Under the pieces are notes generated by a model, which did not search any database, was not told the origin of the DNA, and saw nothing but the letters and a program-made list of their open reading frames with translations. Shown piece by piece: positions 1 to 8,902 of a stretch of 64,000 bases of DNA. The position numbers were made by a program, and so were the translations under genes. This DNA is from AC-32 sp963717475 (GTDB taxonomy: Bacteria; Actinomycetota; Thermoleophilia; Gaiellales; Gaiellaceae), in assembly GCA_963717475.1 (NCBI GenBank), contig OY970337.1, forward strand, positions 2,604,001-2,668,000, written 5' to 3'. How positions within the stretch are numbered: the stretch's first letter is position 1; every line of letters starts with the position of its first letter.

Positions 1-97
1 AGAGCGGCGAGACCACCCGGGTAGTCGCCTGTGCGGCGGCGAGGGCGGCGGCCGCGAGCGCGAGCACGCTGGCGCCGATGAGCACTGCTGTCTTCAT
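1..97 (-). CDS. N-terminus of an exported protein (partial)
   Basis: Reading leftward from the ATG at 97, the first 32 codons form a classic signal peptide: Met-Lys-Thr, a run of Ala/Leu/Val, and a likely Ala-Gln-Ala cleavage site. A near-perfect Shine-Dalgarno AGGAGGT sits 6-7 bases upstream of this ATG. The rest of the gene lies outside the window, so the mature protein is unknown. Confidence 0.7.
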   Translation of the reverse strand, partial: MKTAVLIGASVLALAAAALAAAQATTRVVSPL

Positions 98-182
98 AGG
101 GTGACCTCCTGGGGATGCGAGAAGGTTCTGCTGGTGATACGCGCGAAGTCGAGCTTCGGATCTTCGGGACTGTGGCTACGCT

Positions 183-374
183 GTGAACGTGCGCGAGGGC
201 ACCCTCTTCGACGCCCTGCTGATCCTCGCCTCGTTTGCGGCGGCGTCGTTCAGTTTCTCGTGCGCGGCGATCGCGTTCTTCCAGGACCGCGGCGGGCTCG
301 CTGCGGCCTTTGCGGTCGGCGGGGTCTGGCTCTCCGTCTGGCTCTTCGCGCGCGCGAGCGCCGAGCCCTACTAG
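183..374 (+). CDS. small membrane protein, 63 aa, unknown function
   Basis: A GTG-started ORF encodes a 63-residue protein with two hydrophobic stretches (about residues 9-33 and 40-56) and few charges, consistent with a two-helix inner-membrane protein. Its end overlaps the end of the convergent hydrolase gene by 4 bases. I recognise no family. Hydrophobic composition and the tight convergent junction argue that it is real, but no strong ribosome binding site is visible. Confidence 0.5.
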   Translation: MNVREGTLFDALLILASFAAASFSFSCAAIAFFQDRGGLAAAFAVGGVWLSVWLFARASAEPY

Positions 375-995
375 GCGTTCTCCCCGTCCCAGGGCGGCAG
401 CTCGAGCGCGCGCTCGTATGCCGCGCGGTCGTGCACCGGCTCGCCGTGCGAGACGATCACCCGCTCGAAGGGCAGCTCGAGGAGCTCACGCAGAGCGGGG
501 AGCGCGCGGCGGAGCTGCGGCGTCGCCCACACGCGGAGCTCGCCCTCGGGGGCGGTCATGCCGTCCGCGAAGACGATCGTCTTCTGTTCCGGGAGCCAGA
601 GCGGGGTCTCGTTGCGGCCGCGGCCGTCGTAGAGCGCTCGCAGGCCACCCGGGAGCTCTGACCCCGGCTCGATCGGCTCGAGCTCGGTCTCGGGAACGTT
701 CGAGCGCCAGAAGAGCCACGGCCCGAACGCCCGGGCGCCGTAGCGGTTGACGAAGAGATCGACGTCGCGGACGTGGTCGGGCTTGAGCACGACGGCCATC
801 GTCGGCGGGCGCTCGTCCAGCCGTGCCCAGACCTCGGAGCCCTCGGGCGGCGCGAGCGGGTCGAGGACGGCGACTTCGCCGCCGCTCTCGACGCACGTGG
901 ACGAGACGTGCTGCGGCCAGCCCGCGTCAGGGCGCCAGTCGGGCGACCCGCCAGATCCAGAGGCCTGGTGCGACGTCCTGGATCTCAGTCGGCAC
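371..995 (-). CDS. metallo-beta-lactamase-like hydrolase, frameshifted
   Basis: The long downstream frame encodes 142 residues ending with a segment like the C-terminal half of small MBL-fold hydrolases (LPFERVIVSHGEPV). Open reading continues upstream of its first ATG through STCVESGGEVAVLDPLAPP, typical of the N-terminal beta-sandwich. A different frame, from a GTG at 995, supplies the expected start (PTEIQDVAPGLWIWRV) and hits a stop after about 20 codons. The frames join if one base is gained or lost near 938-950, within a GGG/CCC-rich stretch. The real product would be about 208 aa. A sequencing indel or a recent pseudogene is possible; homologous N-termini are recalled, not searched. 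Confidence 0.6.
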
Positions 996-997
996 GT

Positions 998-1111
998 TCA
1001 GCCTGCACCCTGAGAGGTAAGGCCGAGGTGCTCCGTCCCTGCTTGCTCGGCGAGCCGGGCGCGTCGGTAGCCGTCCTCCTCGTAGAGGTCGTCCGTCCAG
1101 ACGTTCGGCAC
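998..1111 (-). pseudogene. possible truncated cupin N-terminus, 37 codons
   Basis: A GTG-started 37-codon ORF (VPNVWTDDLYEEDGYRRARL...) ends in TGA overlapping the region of the hydrolase start. It resembles the first 35 or so residues of small actinobacterial cupin proteins, which share an 'EDGYR..RLGxxxLGL' beginning, but the double-stranded beta-helix core is missing. It could be a remnant, a tiny real gene or chance. There is no clear ribosome binding site. Confidence 0.25.
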
Positions 1112-1144
1112 GTGGCCAGTCTAGGCTCGGGTGAGAATGAACGC

Positions 1145-2452
1145 GTGAGAGGGCCGATTCGCTATGCGCAGAGCGGCGACGTCAGCATCGCCTACCAGGT
1201 CAGCGGCGACGGCCCCTTCGATCTCGTGCTCGTCCCCGGCTTCGTCAGCCACCTCGAGTACGACTGGGAAGAGCCACGGCACGCGGCGTTCCTGGAGCGG
1301 CTCGGCAGCTTCGCCAGGCTGATCAGGCTCGACAAACGGGGCACGGGCCTGTCAGACCGGCACGGCGGCATCGCGGACCTCGAGACGCGGATGGACGACG
1401 TGCGTGCGGTGATGGACGCCGTCGGGTCGGAATCGGCTGCACTGTTCGGGTACTTCGAGGGTGGACCGATGTCCGTTCTGTTTGCCGCGACCTATCCCGA
1501 GCGTACGCGCGCCCTCGTCCTGTTCGGTACGTACGCGGGTTTCTGGCGGCCCGAGCTGACCGACGAGGAGCGGCAGAGGGATCTCGACGACGTCGTGGCG
1601 CGCTGGGGCGACGGCTCGACCGTCACCTTCTTCGCCCCGGACGCCGACGACGTATTGCGCAGCTGGTGGGGCGCGCGTGAGCGACTTGCGGGGAGCCCTG
1701 GCGCGGTCCGAAACCTGATCGCTTCGAGCTGGACCACCGATGTGACGGACGTGCTTCCGGCGGTCCAGGCGCCGACGCTCGTCCTCTATCGCAGCGCCGA
1801 TCCAGCCCTCGCACCCGAGCGGGCCGAGTTCATCGCCCAGAACGTCTCCGGCGCCTCCCTCGTCGAAGTACCGGGCGCGAGCACTTTCCCTTGGCTCGAC
1901 TCGTCGCCGCTGCTGGACGCCGTCGAAGAGTTCCTCACAGGCGCGCGCCCTGTGCCGGCCGGCGAGCGCGTGTTGGCGACACTCCTCTTCACCGACCTCG
2001 TGAGCTCGACCGACGCCGTCCGGCGGTTCGGCGACGAGGCCTGGGCGCGCCTGATCGAGCGACACCACACGATGGTCCGCCGTGAGCTCGACCGCTTCGA
2101 GGGCGAGGAGATCGACACCGCGGGCGACGGCTTCCTCGCGACGTTCGACGGGCCGGCGCGCGCGATCCGTTGCGCCCTCGCCATCGAACGGGCGGTGCAG
2201 GAGCTTGGACTCGAGATCCGACTCGGGCTGCACACGGGCGAGGTTGAGCGTCACGCCGGCGGCGCGCCGCGCGGGATTGCGGTTCACGTCGCGGCGAGAG
2301 TCTCTTCTCTTGCAGGCGCGGGTCAGGTGCTCGTCTCGGCTACGACTCGTGATCTCGTCGCCGGCTCCGGGCTCGACTTCGAGGATCTCGGCGAGTTCGA
2401 GCTCAAAGGGCTCGGCGAGAAACGCCGGGTCTACCGCGCTCGGCCCACCTAG
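1145..2452 (+). CDS. alpha/beta-hydrolase fused to class III nucleotide cyclase
   Basis: The 435-residue protein has an alpha/beta-hydrolase domain (about residues 1-265) and a C-terminal class III adenylate/guanylate cyclase domain (about 275-435). Both metal-binding aspartates of the cyclase are present: Asp284 in LFTDLVSST and Asp328 in DTAGDGF. In the hydrolase domain the nucleophile elbow reads G-Y-F-E-G (102-106), so the usual Ser of GxSxG is Phe104 and the domain is probably a non-catalytic sensor. Such fusions are common in Thermoleophilia and mycobacteria. The GTG at 1145 was chosen because the conserved 'IRYAxSGDVxIAYQ' start follows at once. The open frame upstream is antisense to the hydrolase gene and is not counted. 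Confidence 0.88.
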   Translation: MRGPIRYAQSGDVSIAYQVSGDGPFDLVLVPGFVSHLEYDWEEPRHAAFLERLGSFARLIRLDKRGTGLSDRHGGIADLETRMDDVRAVMDAVGSESAALFGYFEGGPMSVLFAATYPERTRALVLFGTYAGFWRPELTDEERQRDLDDVVARWGDGSTVTFFAPDADDVLRSWWGARERLAGSPGAVRNLIASSWTTDVTDVLPAVQAPTLVLYRSADPALAPERAEFIAQNVSGASLVEVPGASTFPWLDSSPLLDAVEEFLTGARPVPAGERVLATLLFTDLVSSTDAVRRFGDEAWARLIERHHTMVRRELDRFEGEEIDTAGDGFLATFDGPARAIRCALAIERAVQELGLEIRLGLHTGEVERHAGGAPRGIAVHVAARVSSLAGAGQVLVSATTRDLVAGSGLDFEDLGEFELKGLGEKRRVYRARPT

Positions 2453-2461
2453 CCGGCCGCC

Positions 2462-4204
2462 CTACCGGCCGACCGCGTAGCCCTGCATTCCGCGCGGGTT
2501 GGCGGCGGCGCGCAGGACCGTTCCGTCGGTTTGGGCGGCGCTGAGCCGGCCGAGCGACCACGGGCCCTGCGGCTCGACGAGATGCCCCCGCCGGGCGAGC
2601 TCGGCGGAGACGTCTTCGCCGAACCGGCTCTCGAGCTGGAGAACCCGCGGCCGAGACTGCCGCGGATAAAACGACGACGGAAAGTGCTCGTTGTGGAACA
2701 TCGGCGCGTCGATCGCCTCCTGCAGGTCGACGCCGAAATGCGCGAGCGTGAGGAAGAAGACGAGCGACCACTGGTCCTGCTGGTCGCCGCCGGGCGTCCC
2801 GAACGCGAGCGTCTCGCCGTCGCGCCGGGCGAGCGCCGGCGAGAGCGTCGTCCGCGGCCGCTTGCGCGGCTCGAGCGAATTCGGCAGCCCCTCCTCGAGC
2901 CAGAACATCTGGCCGCGCGTCCCGAGACAGAAGCCCAAGCCGGGGATCACCGGCGATCCGTCGAGCCAGCCGCCGCTCGGCGTCGCGGAGACGACGTTGC
3001 CCCAGCGGTCGACCACGTCGACATGGCAGGTGTCACCCCGGCGGGTGGGCTCGCCGATCCCCGGCGATGGCTCTGCCGCGAGCGGAATCCGCGGCAAGCG
3101 AGGCGAGCGGCCGCCCGGGCTCCCCGGCCGCAGCTCGCCCGAGGCCTCGTCGCCGACGAGCCGCGCACGCTCCTCCGCGTAGCCCGCGCTCAGCAGATCG
3201 TCGAGCGGCACCTCGGAGAGGGCGGGGTCGCCGTACCACGCCTCGCGGTCGGCGAACGCGAGCTTCGCGCACTCGACCACGACGTGGACGAAGTCGGCGC
3301 TCTCGCGCCCGAGCGAGCCGAGATCGAAGCGCGAGAGCAGCGCGAGCTGCTGCAGGAAGACCGGCCCCTGACCCCAGGGCCCTGTCTTCGACACGCGCCA
3401 ACCCGCGTAGTCGAGCTCGACCGGGGCCTCGACCGACGCTTGCCAGCCGGCGAGATCGTCGCCGGTGAGAAGGCCGCGGTGTCTGCGCCCCGAGCTGTCC
3501 ATCACCTCCGTCTCGGCCGCGAAGGAGGCAATCGCCTCCGCGACGAAGCCGCGGTAGAAGGACTCGCGCGCCGCGTCGATCACCGCCTCGCGGCTCCCTC
3601 CGCCCGCCTCATCGAGCACGCGGCGCCAGGTCGCCGCCAGCGGGCGGTTGCGGAAGAGCGAGCCCGCAGTCGGCACAGGCAGGTAGAGCTCGGCCGACCC
3701 CGGCCACTCCTCGCGGAACATCCGCTCCATCGAGGCGACCGTCGAGCGGATCCCCGGTACGACCGGGTAGCCGGTCTCCGCGTAGCCGATCGCCGGCTCG
3801 AGCACGTCCTCAAGCGGCAAAGTCCCGAAGTCGCGCAGTAGCAGCAGCCAGGCGTCGAACGCCCCGGGCACGCAGGCCGGCAGGAGACCGGTCCCCGGAA
3901 CGAGCTCGAGCCCCAGCTCGCCGAAGCGCGAGATCGTGGCAGCCTCCGGCGCGACTCCCTGGCCGCAGACGACGAGCACCTCGTCGCGCTCGGCGCTGTA
4001 GAGCAGGATCGGCACCTCGCCGCCGGGCCCGTTCATGTGCGGCTCGACGACCTGGAGCACGAACCCGGCCGCGACCGCCGCGTCGAAGGCGTTGCCGCCG
4101 CGCTCGAGCGCCGCCATCCCCGCCGCGGACGCGAGCCAGTGCGTCGAGGCGACCATCCCGAAGGTGCCTCGCAGCTCCGGCCGCGTCGTGAACGTCTCCG
4201 TCAC
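2462..4204 (-). CDS. gamma-glutamyltransferase family protein
   Basis: A 580-residue Ntn-hydrolase of the gamma-glutamyltranspeptidase family, which hydrolyses or transfers the gamma-glutamyl group of glutathione-like substrates. N-terminal signatures include ASTHWLASAAGMAALERGGN and the substrate-pocket region. The autoprocessing threonine is expected in GDTCHVDVVD (about residue 392), which starts the small subunit; GSPVIPGLGF and the C-terminal GTPGGDQQDQW segment are also family features. No signal peptide is visible, so a cytoplasmic acylase/GGT-like hydrolase is likely. The GTG at 4204 gives a normal family start; the open frame runs further upstream but overlaps the divergent glycosyltransferase. 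Confidence 0.85.
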   Translation of the reverse strand: MTETFTTRPELRGTFGMVASTHWLASAAGMAALERGGNAFDAAVAAGFVLQVVEPHMNGPGGEVPILLYSAERDEVLVVCGQGVAPEAATISRFGELGLELVPGTGLLPACVPGAFDAWLLLLRDFGTLPLEDVLEPAIGYAETGYPVVPGIRSTVASMERMFREEWPGSAELYLPVPTAGSLFRNRPLAATWRRVLDEAGGGSREAVIDAARESFYRGFVAEAIASFAAETEVMDSSGRRHRGLLTGDDLAGWQASVEAPVELDYAGWRVSKTGPWGQGPVFLQQLALLSRFDLGSLGRESADFVHVVVECAKLAFADREAWYGDPALSEVPLDDLLSAGYAEERARLVGDEASGELRPGSPGGRSPRLPRIPLAAEPSPGIGEPTRRGDTCHVDVVDRWGNVVSATPSGGWLDGSPVIPGLGFCLGTRGQMFWLEEGLPNSLEPRKRPRTTLSPALARRDGETLAFGTPGGDQQDQWSLVFFLTLAHFGVDLQEAIDAPMFHNEHFPSSFYPRQSRPRVLQLESRFGEDVSAELARRGHLVEPQGPWSLGRLSAAQTDGTVLRAAANPRGMQGYAVGR

Positions 4205-4246
4205 CCGGTTTCCCAGCGTAGTCGAGCGACGGCGTACCCTCTCTCC

Positions 4247-4960
4247 ATGGCCGACACGCTCGTGTTCATCCCCGCCTGGAACGAGGAGGACAATCTCCCC
4301 GCGGTCCTCGACGAGCTGCACGAGGAGCTACCCGAGGCCGACGTGCTCGTCGTCGACGACGGCTCGACCGACGGCACTGCGGACGTGGCCCGCGAGCACG
4401 GCGCCGCCGTGATCTCCTTCGAGCAGAACCGCGGCCTCCCGGGCGGCATCGCCGCAGGCTACGGCTACGCGGCCGAGCACGGCTACGCCTGGTGCGGGCG
4501 CGTGGACGCGGACGGCCAGCACCCGGTCTCCGAGCTCGCGCGGCTGCTCGAGCGAGTCGAGCAGGGGGACTGCGACGTCGCGGTCGGCTCCCGCTTCGCG
4601 AGCGGCGAGGGCTTCGCGCCGTACCGGTACACGTCGTCGGGCCCGCGGCGGCTCGGAACGGCGTTGCTCCGGCGGTCGATGGCGGTTGCGCTGCGCCGGC
4701 CGTTCCTCGACGCCACGAGCGGCATGTACGCGGCCAACGCGCGCTCGTTGCCGGTGCTCGCGCGCCCGTACACGACCGAGGCGCCCGAGGTCGAGGCGCT
4801 GCTGCGGCTGAACGAGGAAGGCCTGCGCGTGGACGAGGTGCCCGTGAACATGCGCGAGCGAGCGAGCGGCGAGTCGAAGCTGCGCGGCAAGAAGTCGCTG
4901 CTCGTCGTGTTCACGATCATCGCCACGCTGTTCGGCTTCCTCCGGCTCAGGCGCCGCTGA
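4247..4960 (+). CDS. family 2 glycosyltransferase (DPM1-like)
   Basis: The 237-residue protein starts directly with the GT-A fold (TLVFIPAWNEEDNLPAVL) and carries VVDDGSTDGT (about 35-44) and the metal-binding DADGQ (87-91). The size and C-terminal SGESKLRGKKSL followed by one hydrophobic helix resemble polyprenyl-phosphate mannosyl/glucosyltransferases, which transfer a sugar from a nucleotide donor to a lipid carrier at the inner membrane. Its TGA overlaps the ATG of the YdcF-like gene, implying one transcript. Donor and acceptor cannot be told from sequence. Confidence 0.87.
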   Translation: MADTLVFIPAWNEEDNLPAVLDELHEELPEADVLVVDDGSTDGTADVAREHGAAVISFEQNRGLPGGIAAGYGYAAEHGYAWCGRVDADGQHPVSELARLLERVEQGDCDVAVGSRFASGEGFAPYRYTSSGPRRLGTALLRRSMAVALRRPFLDATSGMYAANARSLPVLARPYTTEAPEVEALLRLNEEGLRVDEVPVNMRERASGESKLRGKKSLLVVFTIIATLFGFLRLRRR

Positions 4961-5425
4961 TGCGGCTGGTCGCGGTCTTCGGCTACTCGCCGCGGCGACC
5001 GGAGGGGCTGCACGGAATCTGCGAGTCGCGAGTCCGCCACGCGGAGCACGTCGTCCGCGACGACGACGCGGTTCTCCTCTCCGGTGAGGCGGACCTGATG
5101 CACGGCGCGTGGAACGGGCACCAGGTCCTGCTCGACCCGCACGCGCGCAACACCCGCGAGAACGCGTGGGCTGTTGCGGAGGCGGCGGCGCAGGTCGGAG
5201 CCCGGGAGGTCGTCGTGGTGACGTCGAGCTGGCACGCGTTCCGCGCGAGGACGCTCGTGCGCGCTGTTGTGGGGCCGGGAGTCGAGGTCACGGCCTCGCC
5301 TGCGCCCGGCCGGGCACCGCTGCCGCTGCTCGCGCGCGAGCTCGGCTGTGTGGCCGATTCTCCCGCTGCAACTGGCCGTGGTGAGGCTCAGCGCGCCTCG
5401 ACGACGAGCCAGCCGGTCTCGGTAG
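4960..5425 (+). CDS. YdcF/DUF218-family protein, frameshifted near its end
   Basis: Starting at an ATG overlapping the glycosyltransferase stop, the first 125 residues show the DUF218 pattern: a short Rossmann-like start, an SGEADLMHG segment, NTRENAWAVAE and VVTSSWHAFRA. DUF218 proteins such as E. coli YdcF and SanA act in envelope metabolism. After about 5340 this frame becomes low-complexity and runs antisense through the next gene. The +1 frame instead gives VWPILPLQLAVVRLSA and a stop at 5423-5425, two bases before the convergent gene ends, as a natural C-terminus should. I infer a one-base indel around 5335-5345. Confidence 0.65.
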
Positions 5426-5427
5426 GG

Positions 5428-6111
5428 CTATCCCTCGAGCTCCTTCTCGGCGCGGGCGCGCGCGGCGGCGGCCGCCTCGGCTGCCTCGCGAAGCCTCGCC
5501 GCCTCTTTCTCGGCGCGCTCTGCCGCCCGCTCGGCCTCGCGCTCCGCCTTGCGCAGCCGCTCGACCTGCTCACGGGCCTGCTTCGACGGACGCCGCAGCG
5601 GCGGAGCCTTCTTCTTCTTTCGGAAGCGGCTTGCCGCAGGGACGAGGCCGCTCAGCGCCTCGAAGCCCACCGGCGAGAGCTCCTCTGTCAGCCGCCCGTG
5701 GCGCAGGAGCTCGCGTCCCGCGTCGCTCGCCGCCGCCGCGCGGACCGTCTGCATCGCCCGGTCGACCGCGGCCTGGCCGGTGCCTTCGCGACGAGCGATC
5801 TCTCTGGCCGCCCCCGCGATCCGCTCGAGCGCGTGCGTCTCGTCACGCCGCGCCTCGGCGAACTCCTCCGACCCCGCCGCCTGCGCCTTCCGCAGGGCCT
5901 CGGCCGCGTCCAGGAGGCGCCGCACGTCGAGCTCCCGCTCGCGCGCGACCTGGTTCACGAGCCAGACCGCGACCGGCGGCTTCCGTAAGGCTTTGACCTG
6001 CTCCGCCTCCTCGCGCCGGTCATCGGTCCGGAGCTGCTTCGCCAACTCGTCGCGTGCGCCGACGAACTCGTCGAGAGGCAGCCCGTAGAGGCGATCGACC
6101 TCGTCGTCCAT
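5428..6111 (-). CDS. conserved coiled-coil protein, unknown function
   Basis: A 227-residue acidic/basic, Ala-rich soluble protein with no transmembrane segment. The N-terminal part (MDDEVDRLYGLPLDEFVGAR...PVAVWLVNQVARE) has a compact conserved look also seen in uncharacterised actinobacterial proteins. The last 60 residues are a long Lys/Arg/Glu/Ala coiled coil (QAREQVERLRKAEREAERA). It converges on the YdcF-like gene with a 2-base gap. No enzymatic motif is visible. Confidence 0.72.
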   Translation of the reverse strand: MDDEVDRLYGLPLDEFVGARDELAKQLRTDDRREEAEQVKALRKPPVAVWLVNQVARERELDVRRLLDAAEALRKAQAAGSEEFAEARRDETHALERIAGAAREIARREGTGQAAVDRAMQTVRAAAASDAGRELLRHGRLTEELSPVGFEALSGLVPAASRFRKKKKAPPLRRPSKQAREQVERLRKAEREAERAAERAEKEAARLREAAEAAAAARARAEKELEG

Positions 6112-6192
6112 CGCCGTATCTTCCCAGCGACCACGGAGTAGCGGTAATGCGCGATCGAGCGAGAGGACGCTCGCGCATCCGAGTTTGCCCTG

Positions 6193-6966
6193 CTATCGGA
6201 TCAGGCCGTCAGCCTCTGCCACCGCGTGATCGGTGAATGAGATGAGGGCGTGATGCGAGTCATGAACATCGGCGCGGTACTTCGCTCGGGCTTCGTTGAT
6301 GAAGCTCGACCACTCCGGGTATTTGGCTGCAGCCCAGGCCGCTGCCTCCTCCTTCGTCGTCTGCTCTCCCGTTGCAAGAGCGTAGAGAGCGCGGCAGAGC
6401 GTCATCACCACGTACCCCTGATGCGCCGGAACGTAGGCGACCCACGGCGCGCGAACTCTGCTCGGCCACTCTCTCAGCAGGGCCTCCACGGCGTGCCTGT
6501 AGGCCGGGGCGCTGACCTTCGGGCCGAGCTCAAGGGGTGGAGGACCGAGAATCGTCTCGCCCTGTGTGCTGACGCTGTGCCAGTCAAGGGTCGAGTCGAA
6601 GCCTACGTCCCGTATGTGAAGCGGCTCGCCGGGGTTGATCACGGCGATGCGGCCGCTCGGGCGATCGCCGAGCGTTCGCAGCACCGCACGATCCATGTAC
6701 GTGACCTCAACGCGCTCAACCCATGCGGGCCACTCCGATACGAACGCGTCGTGAAGACTTTTCAGCGCGTCGAGCTGCTGCCCCTCTTCGACCTCGGCCG
6801 CGACGATCGCCATCAGGTCAAGGTCGCTCTTACCGGGGTAAAACGCACCTACTGCAAGCGAACCGAACAGGTACAGCCCAAGAAGATCTGACCCGAGGTG
6901 GCGCTCTATCGCAGACGTCAGTTGCTTCAGCGTCTCCCGTGCATCCGTCGCGGCGCCGTCTCGCAT
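6193..6966 (-). CDS. nucleotidyltransferase, aminoglycoside adenylyltransferase-like
   Basis: The 257-residue protein has the polymerase-beta-type nucleotidyltransferase signature GSLAVGAFYPGKSDLDL (Gly-Ser followed by Asp-x-Asp) near residue 33, and a C-terminal helical domain like that of streptomycin/spectinomycin adenylyltransferases (DUF4111). It may transfer AMP to an aminoglycoside-like or other hydroxyl substrate; chromosomal members are often not proven resistance enzymes. The ATG at 6966 places the domain normally. An open extension to 7092 is rejected because it is Arg/Cys-rich and unlike the family. The 207 bases between this start and the next gene hold no other feature I can support. 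Confidence 0.78.
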   Translation of the reverse strand: MRDGAATDARETLKQLTSAIERHLGSDLLGLYLFGSLAVGAFYPGKSDLDLMAIVAAEVEEGQQLDALKSLHDAFVSEWPAWVERVEVTYMDRAVLRTLGDRPSGRIAVINPGEPLHIRDVGFDSTLDWHSVSTQGETILGPPPLELGPKVSAPAYRHAVEALLREWPSRVRAPWVAYVPAHQGYVVMTLCRALYALATGEQTTKEEAAAWAAAKYPEWSSFINEARAKYRADVHDSHHALISFTDHAVAEADGLIR

Positions 6967-7173
6967 CGGCGAACATCTTGCCCGTCGAACATCTGCCTGT
7001 CGAACATGGGCTTCGATGGAGCACCGCTCACGCCGGGTGACATTCCGGAACACTGGCGCATGCGAGCAGAATCGACAGGTGCTGCCAATCATGGTCGCGC
7101 TCGGCCTCGCTCACGGCGACCGCGCCGCGGCGGGGCTGGCTCTAGGCCGTGGCGGAGCCGAAGACCGCCGGTT

Positions 7174-7779
7174 CTAGCCCGCCCGGCGATACCGGATGTG
7201 GGTGGCCAGCGGCGAGTGCAGCACCTCGACCGGCTCCATCTCCAGTGATTCGACGCCGTCGAAGATCCGCTCGCCGGACCCGAGCAAGACCGGAGCGATG
7301 TCGAGCGTGAGCTCGTCGACGACCCCCGCGATAAGCGCCTGCTGCACGGTCGAGGCGCCGCCCGCGATGTCCACGCCGTCATCGCCGGCCACTTCGCGCG
7401 CCTGCGCGTAGGCGGCGTCGAACCCGTCGGTGACGAAATGGAAGGTCGTCCCGCCGTCCATCTCGATCGGCTCGCGAGCGTGATGGGTGAGCACGAACAC
7501 GGGAGCGTGATAAGGCGGCTCAGGTCCCCACCACCCGCGCCAGTCCTCCTCCCACTCACCGCGGATCGGCCCAAACATGTTGCGACCCATTAGGTAGGCG
7601 CCACGCGGACGCATAAGCCAACCGGCCGCCGTCTCGTCGGCCTCGTTGGCGCGCTCGTCGCCCAGGTGCCAGCGGTGCAGCTCCCTCCCGCGTTTGCCCA
7701 GCGGGTCCTCGCGACTCTGCTCTGGCCCGGCGACGAAGCCGTCAAGCGAAATCGACATATGGCACGTGGTGTCCTGCAC
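7174..7779 (-). CDS. dihydrofolate reductase-like (RibD C-terminal) protein
   Basis: About 200 residues of the RibD_C/DHFR-like fold, recognised by MSISLDGFVAGP near the N-terminus, the cofactor segment YLMGRNMFGP, the C-terminal half GGASTVQQALIAGVVDELTLDIAPVLLGSGERIF, and a terminal beta-strand. These are NADPH-dependent reductases, mostly of unknown substrate. The GTG at 7779 has GGGAGG six bases upstream; an internal ATG at 7758 (MSIS) is the alternative start. The frame is open further upstream but overlaps the divergent oxidoreductase. Confidence 0.8.
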   Translation of the reverse strand: MQDTTCHMSISLDGFVAGPEQSREDPLGKRGRELHRWHLGDERANEADETAAGWLMRPRGAYLMGRNMFGPIRGEWEEDWRGWWGPEPPYHAPVFVLTHHAREPIEMDGGTTFHFVTDGFDAAYAQAREVAGDDGVDIAGGASTVQQALIAGVVDELTLDIAPVLLGSGERIFDGVESLEMEPVEVLHSPLATHIRYRRAG

Positions 7780-7952
7780 CAGCACCCTCCCGAGTGTTGG
7801 GACCTGCAAGCGGCCGCCCACCCTAAGCCGGGTGATGGCCAACCGCAAGCAGCATCGTCGCCGTTGCCGGTGGCTAGGCCGTGAGCGCCGGCATCCGGCC
7901 CGCCGCGCGGACGCGCCGATTTCCTGGGTTGTTAGGTTGTCGGTGACCGATC

Positions 7953-8873
7953 GTGCGCGTCGCAGGGATCGAAGAATTCGGTGGCGGTGTGACGGTGCTG
8001 GAGGTGCCTGACCCTCGCGCACCGCGCGCCGGCGAGGTTCTGATCGAGGTCAAGGCCGCCGGTGTCGGCAATTGGGACGAGTTCGCCCGGACTGGACGTT
8101 GGGATCTGGGACGACGGCCGCCGATGGCGCTCGGCGTCGCGGCAGCAGGAGTCGTCGCGGCCTTGGGTGCCGGGGTCGAGCGGTGGTCGGTCGGCGATCC
8201 GGTGTTCACCCATCCGCTGCCACTCGTGGATCAAGGATGCTGGGCGCCGTGGCTCCTGGCCGAGGCCGCCCTGCTCGCCCCCAAACCGTCGGAGATTTCG
8301 TGGACGAATGCCGCTGCAGTCCCGATCCCCGCGCTGACCGCGGTTCAGGTGCTGGAAGAGGGCCTGCGCGTGAAGCGCGGCGAGCGGCTACTCGTGAACG
8401 GAGCGGGCGGAGCCACCGGAAGGTTGATCGTCTCGATGGCAGCTCTCCGCGGTGTCGAGGTGATCGCGACGGCAGGACCGAGGAGTCGCGAGCGGGTAAT
8501 CGGCTCCGGAGCCGCGACGGTGATCGACTACCACGACCCAGACTGGAGCGCACAGGTCGTGACGGCGACGGCCGGCCAGGGTGTCGATGCCGCTGCCAAC
8601 GCTGCGCCCGACGGTGCCGTGCTCGCGCTCGCGGCGGTTCGAGACGGCGGTCGTCTGGTCACGATCACCTCCGACCCGCCCGAGAGCGAGCGAGGAATCG
8701 AAGTCGTCTCGCTGTACGTCCGCTCCGACGGGGAGCAACTCGCGGGCGCGGGTCAAGATTTGGCCGCCGGACGGCTCGACTTCGAGCTCGGCGCGTCTTG
8801 GCCTCTCGCGGAGGCCGATGCGGCACTCGCTCGCGCAGTTGCAGGAGGTGGAACCGTTGCGCTCGAGCTCTAA
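7953..8873 (+). CDS. zinc-free medium-chain NAD(P)H oxidoreductase
   Basis: A 306-residue medium-chain dehydrogenase/reductase of the quinone-oxidoreductase type. The N-terminal GroES-like domain includes VPDPRAPRAGEVLIEVKAAG. The Rossmann domain begins with LLVNGAGGATGRLIVSMAA (about residue 148). The catalytic and structural zinc cysteine clusters of alcohol dehydrogenases are absent. It probably reduces a quinone or enone with NADPH in the cytoplasm. It is read divergently from the DHFR-like gene with a 173-base gap, suggesting a shared promoter region. Confidence 0.85.
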   Translation: MRVAGIEEFGGGVTVLEVPDPRAPRAGEVLIEVKAAGVGNWDEFARTGRWDLGRRPPMALGVAAAGVVAALGAGVERWSVGDPVFTHPLPLVDQGCWAPWLLAEAALLAPKPSEISWTNAAAVPIPALTAVQVLEEGLRVKRGERLLVNGAGGATGRLIVSMAALRGVEVIATAGPRSRERVIGSGAATVIDYHDPDWSAQVVTATAGQGVDAAANAAPDGAVLALAAVRDGGRLVTITSDPPESERGIEVVSLYVRSDGEQLAGAGQDLAAGRLDFELGASWPLAEADAALARAVAGGGTVALEL

Positions 8874-8902
8874 CTCCATCAGCCCGGCGTCCTAGTCGCT
8901 GA

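Noticed and set aside
6967..7092. N-terminal extension of the nucleotidyltransferase
   Set aside because: The 42 extra residues are Cys/Arg/His-rich and not family-like; the ATG at 6966 fits better.
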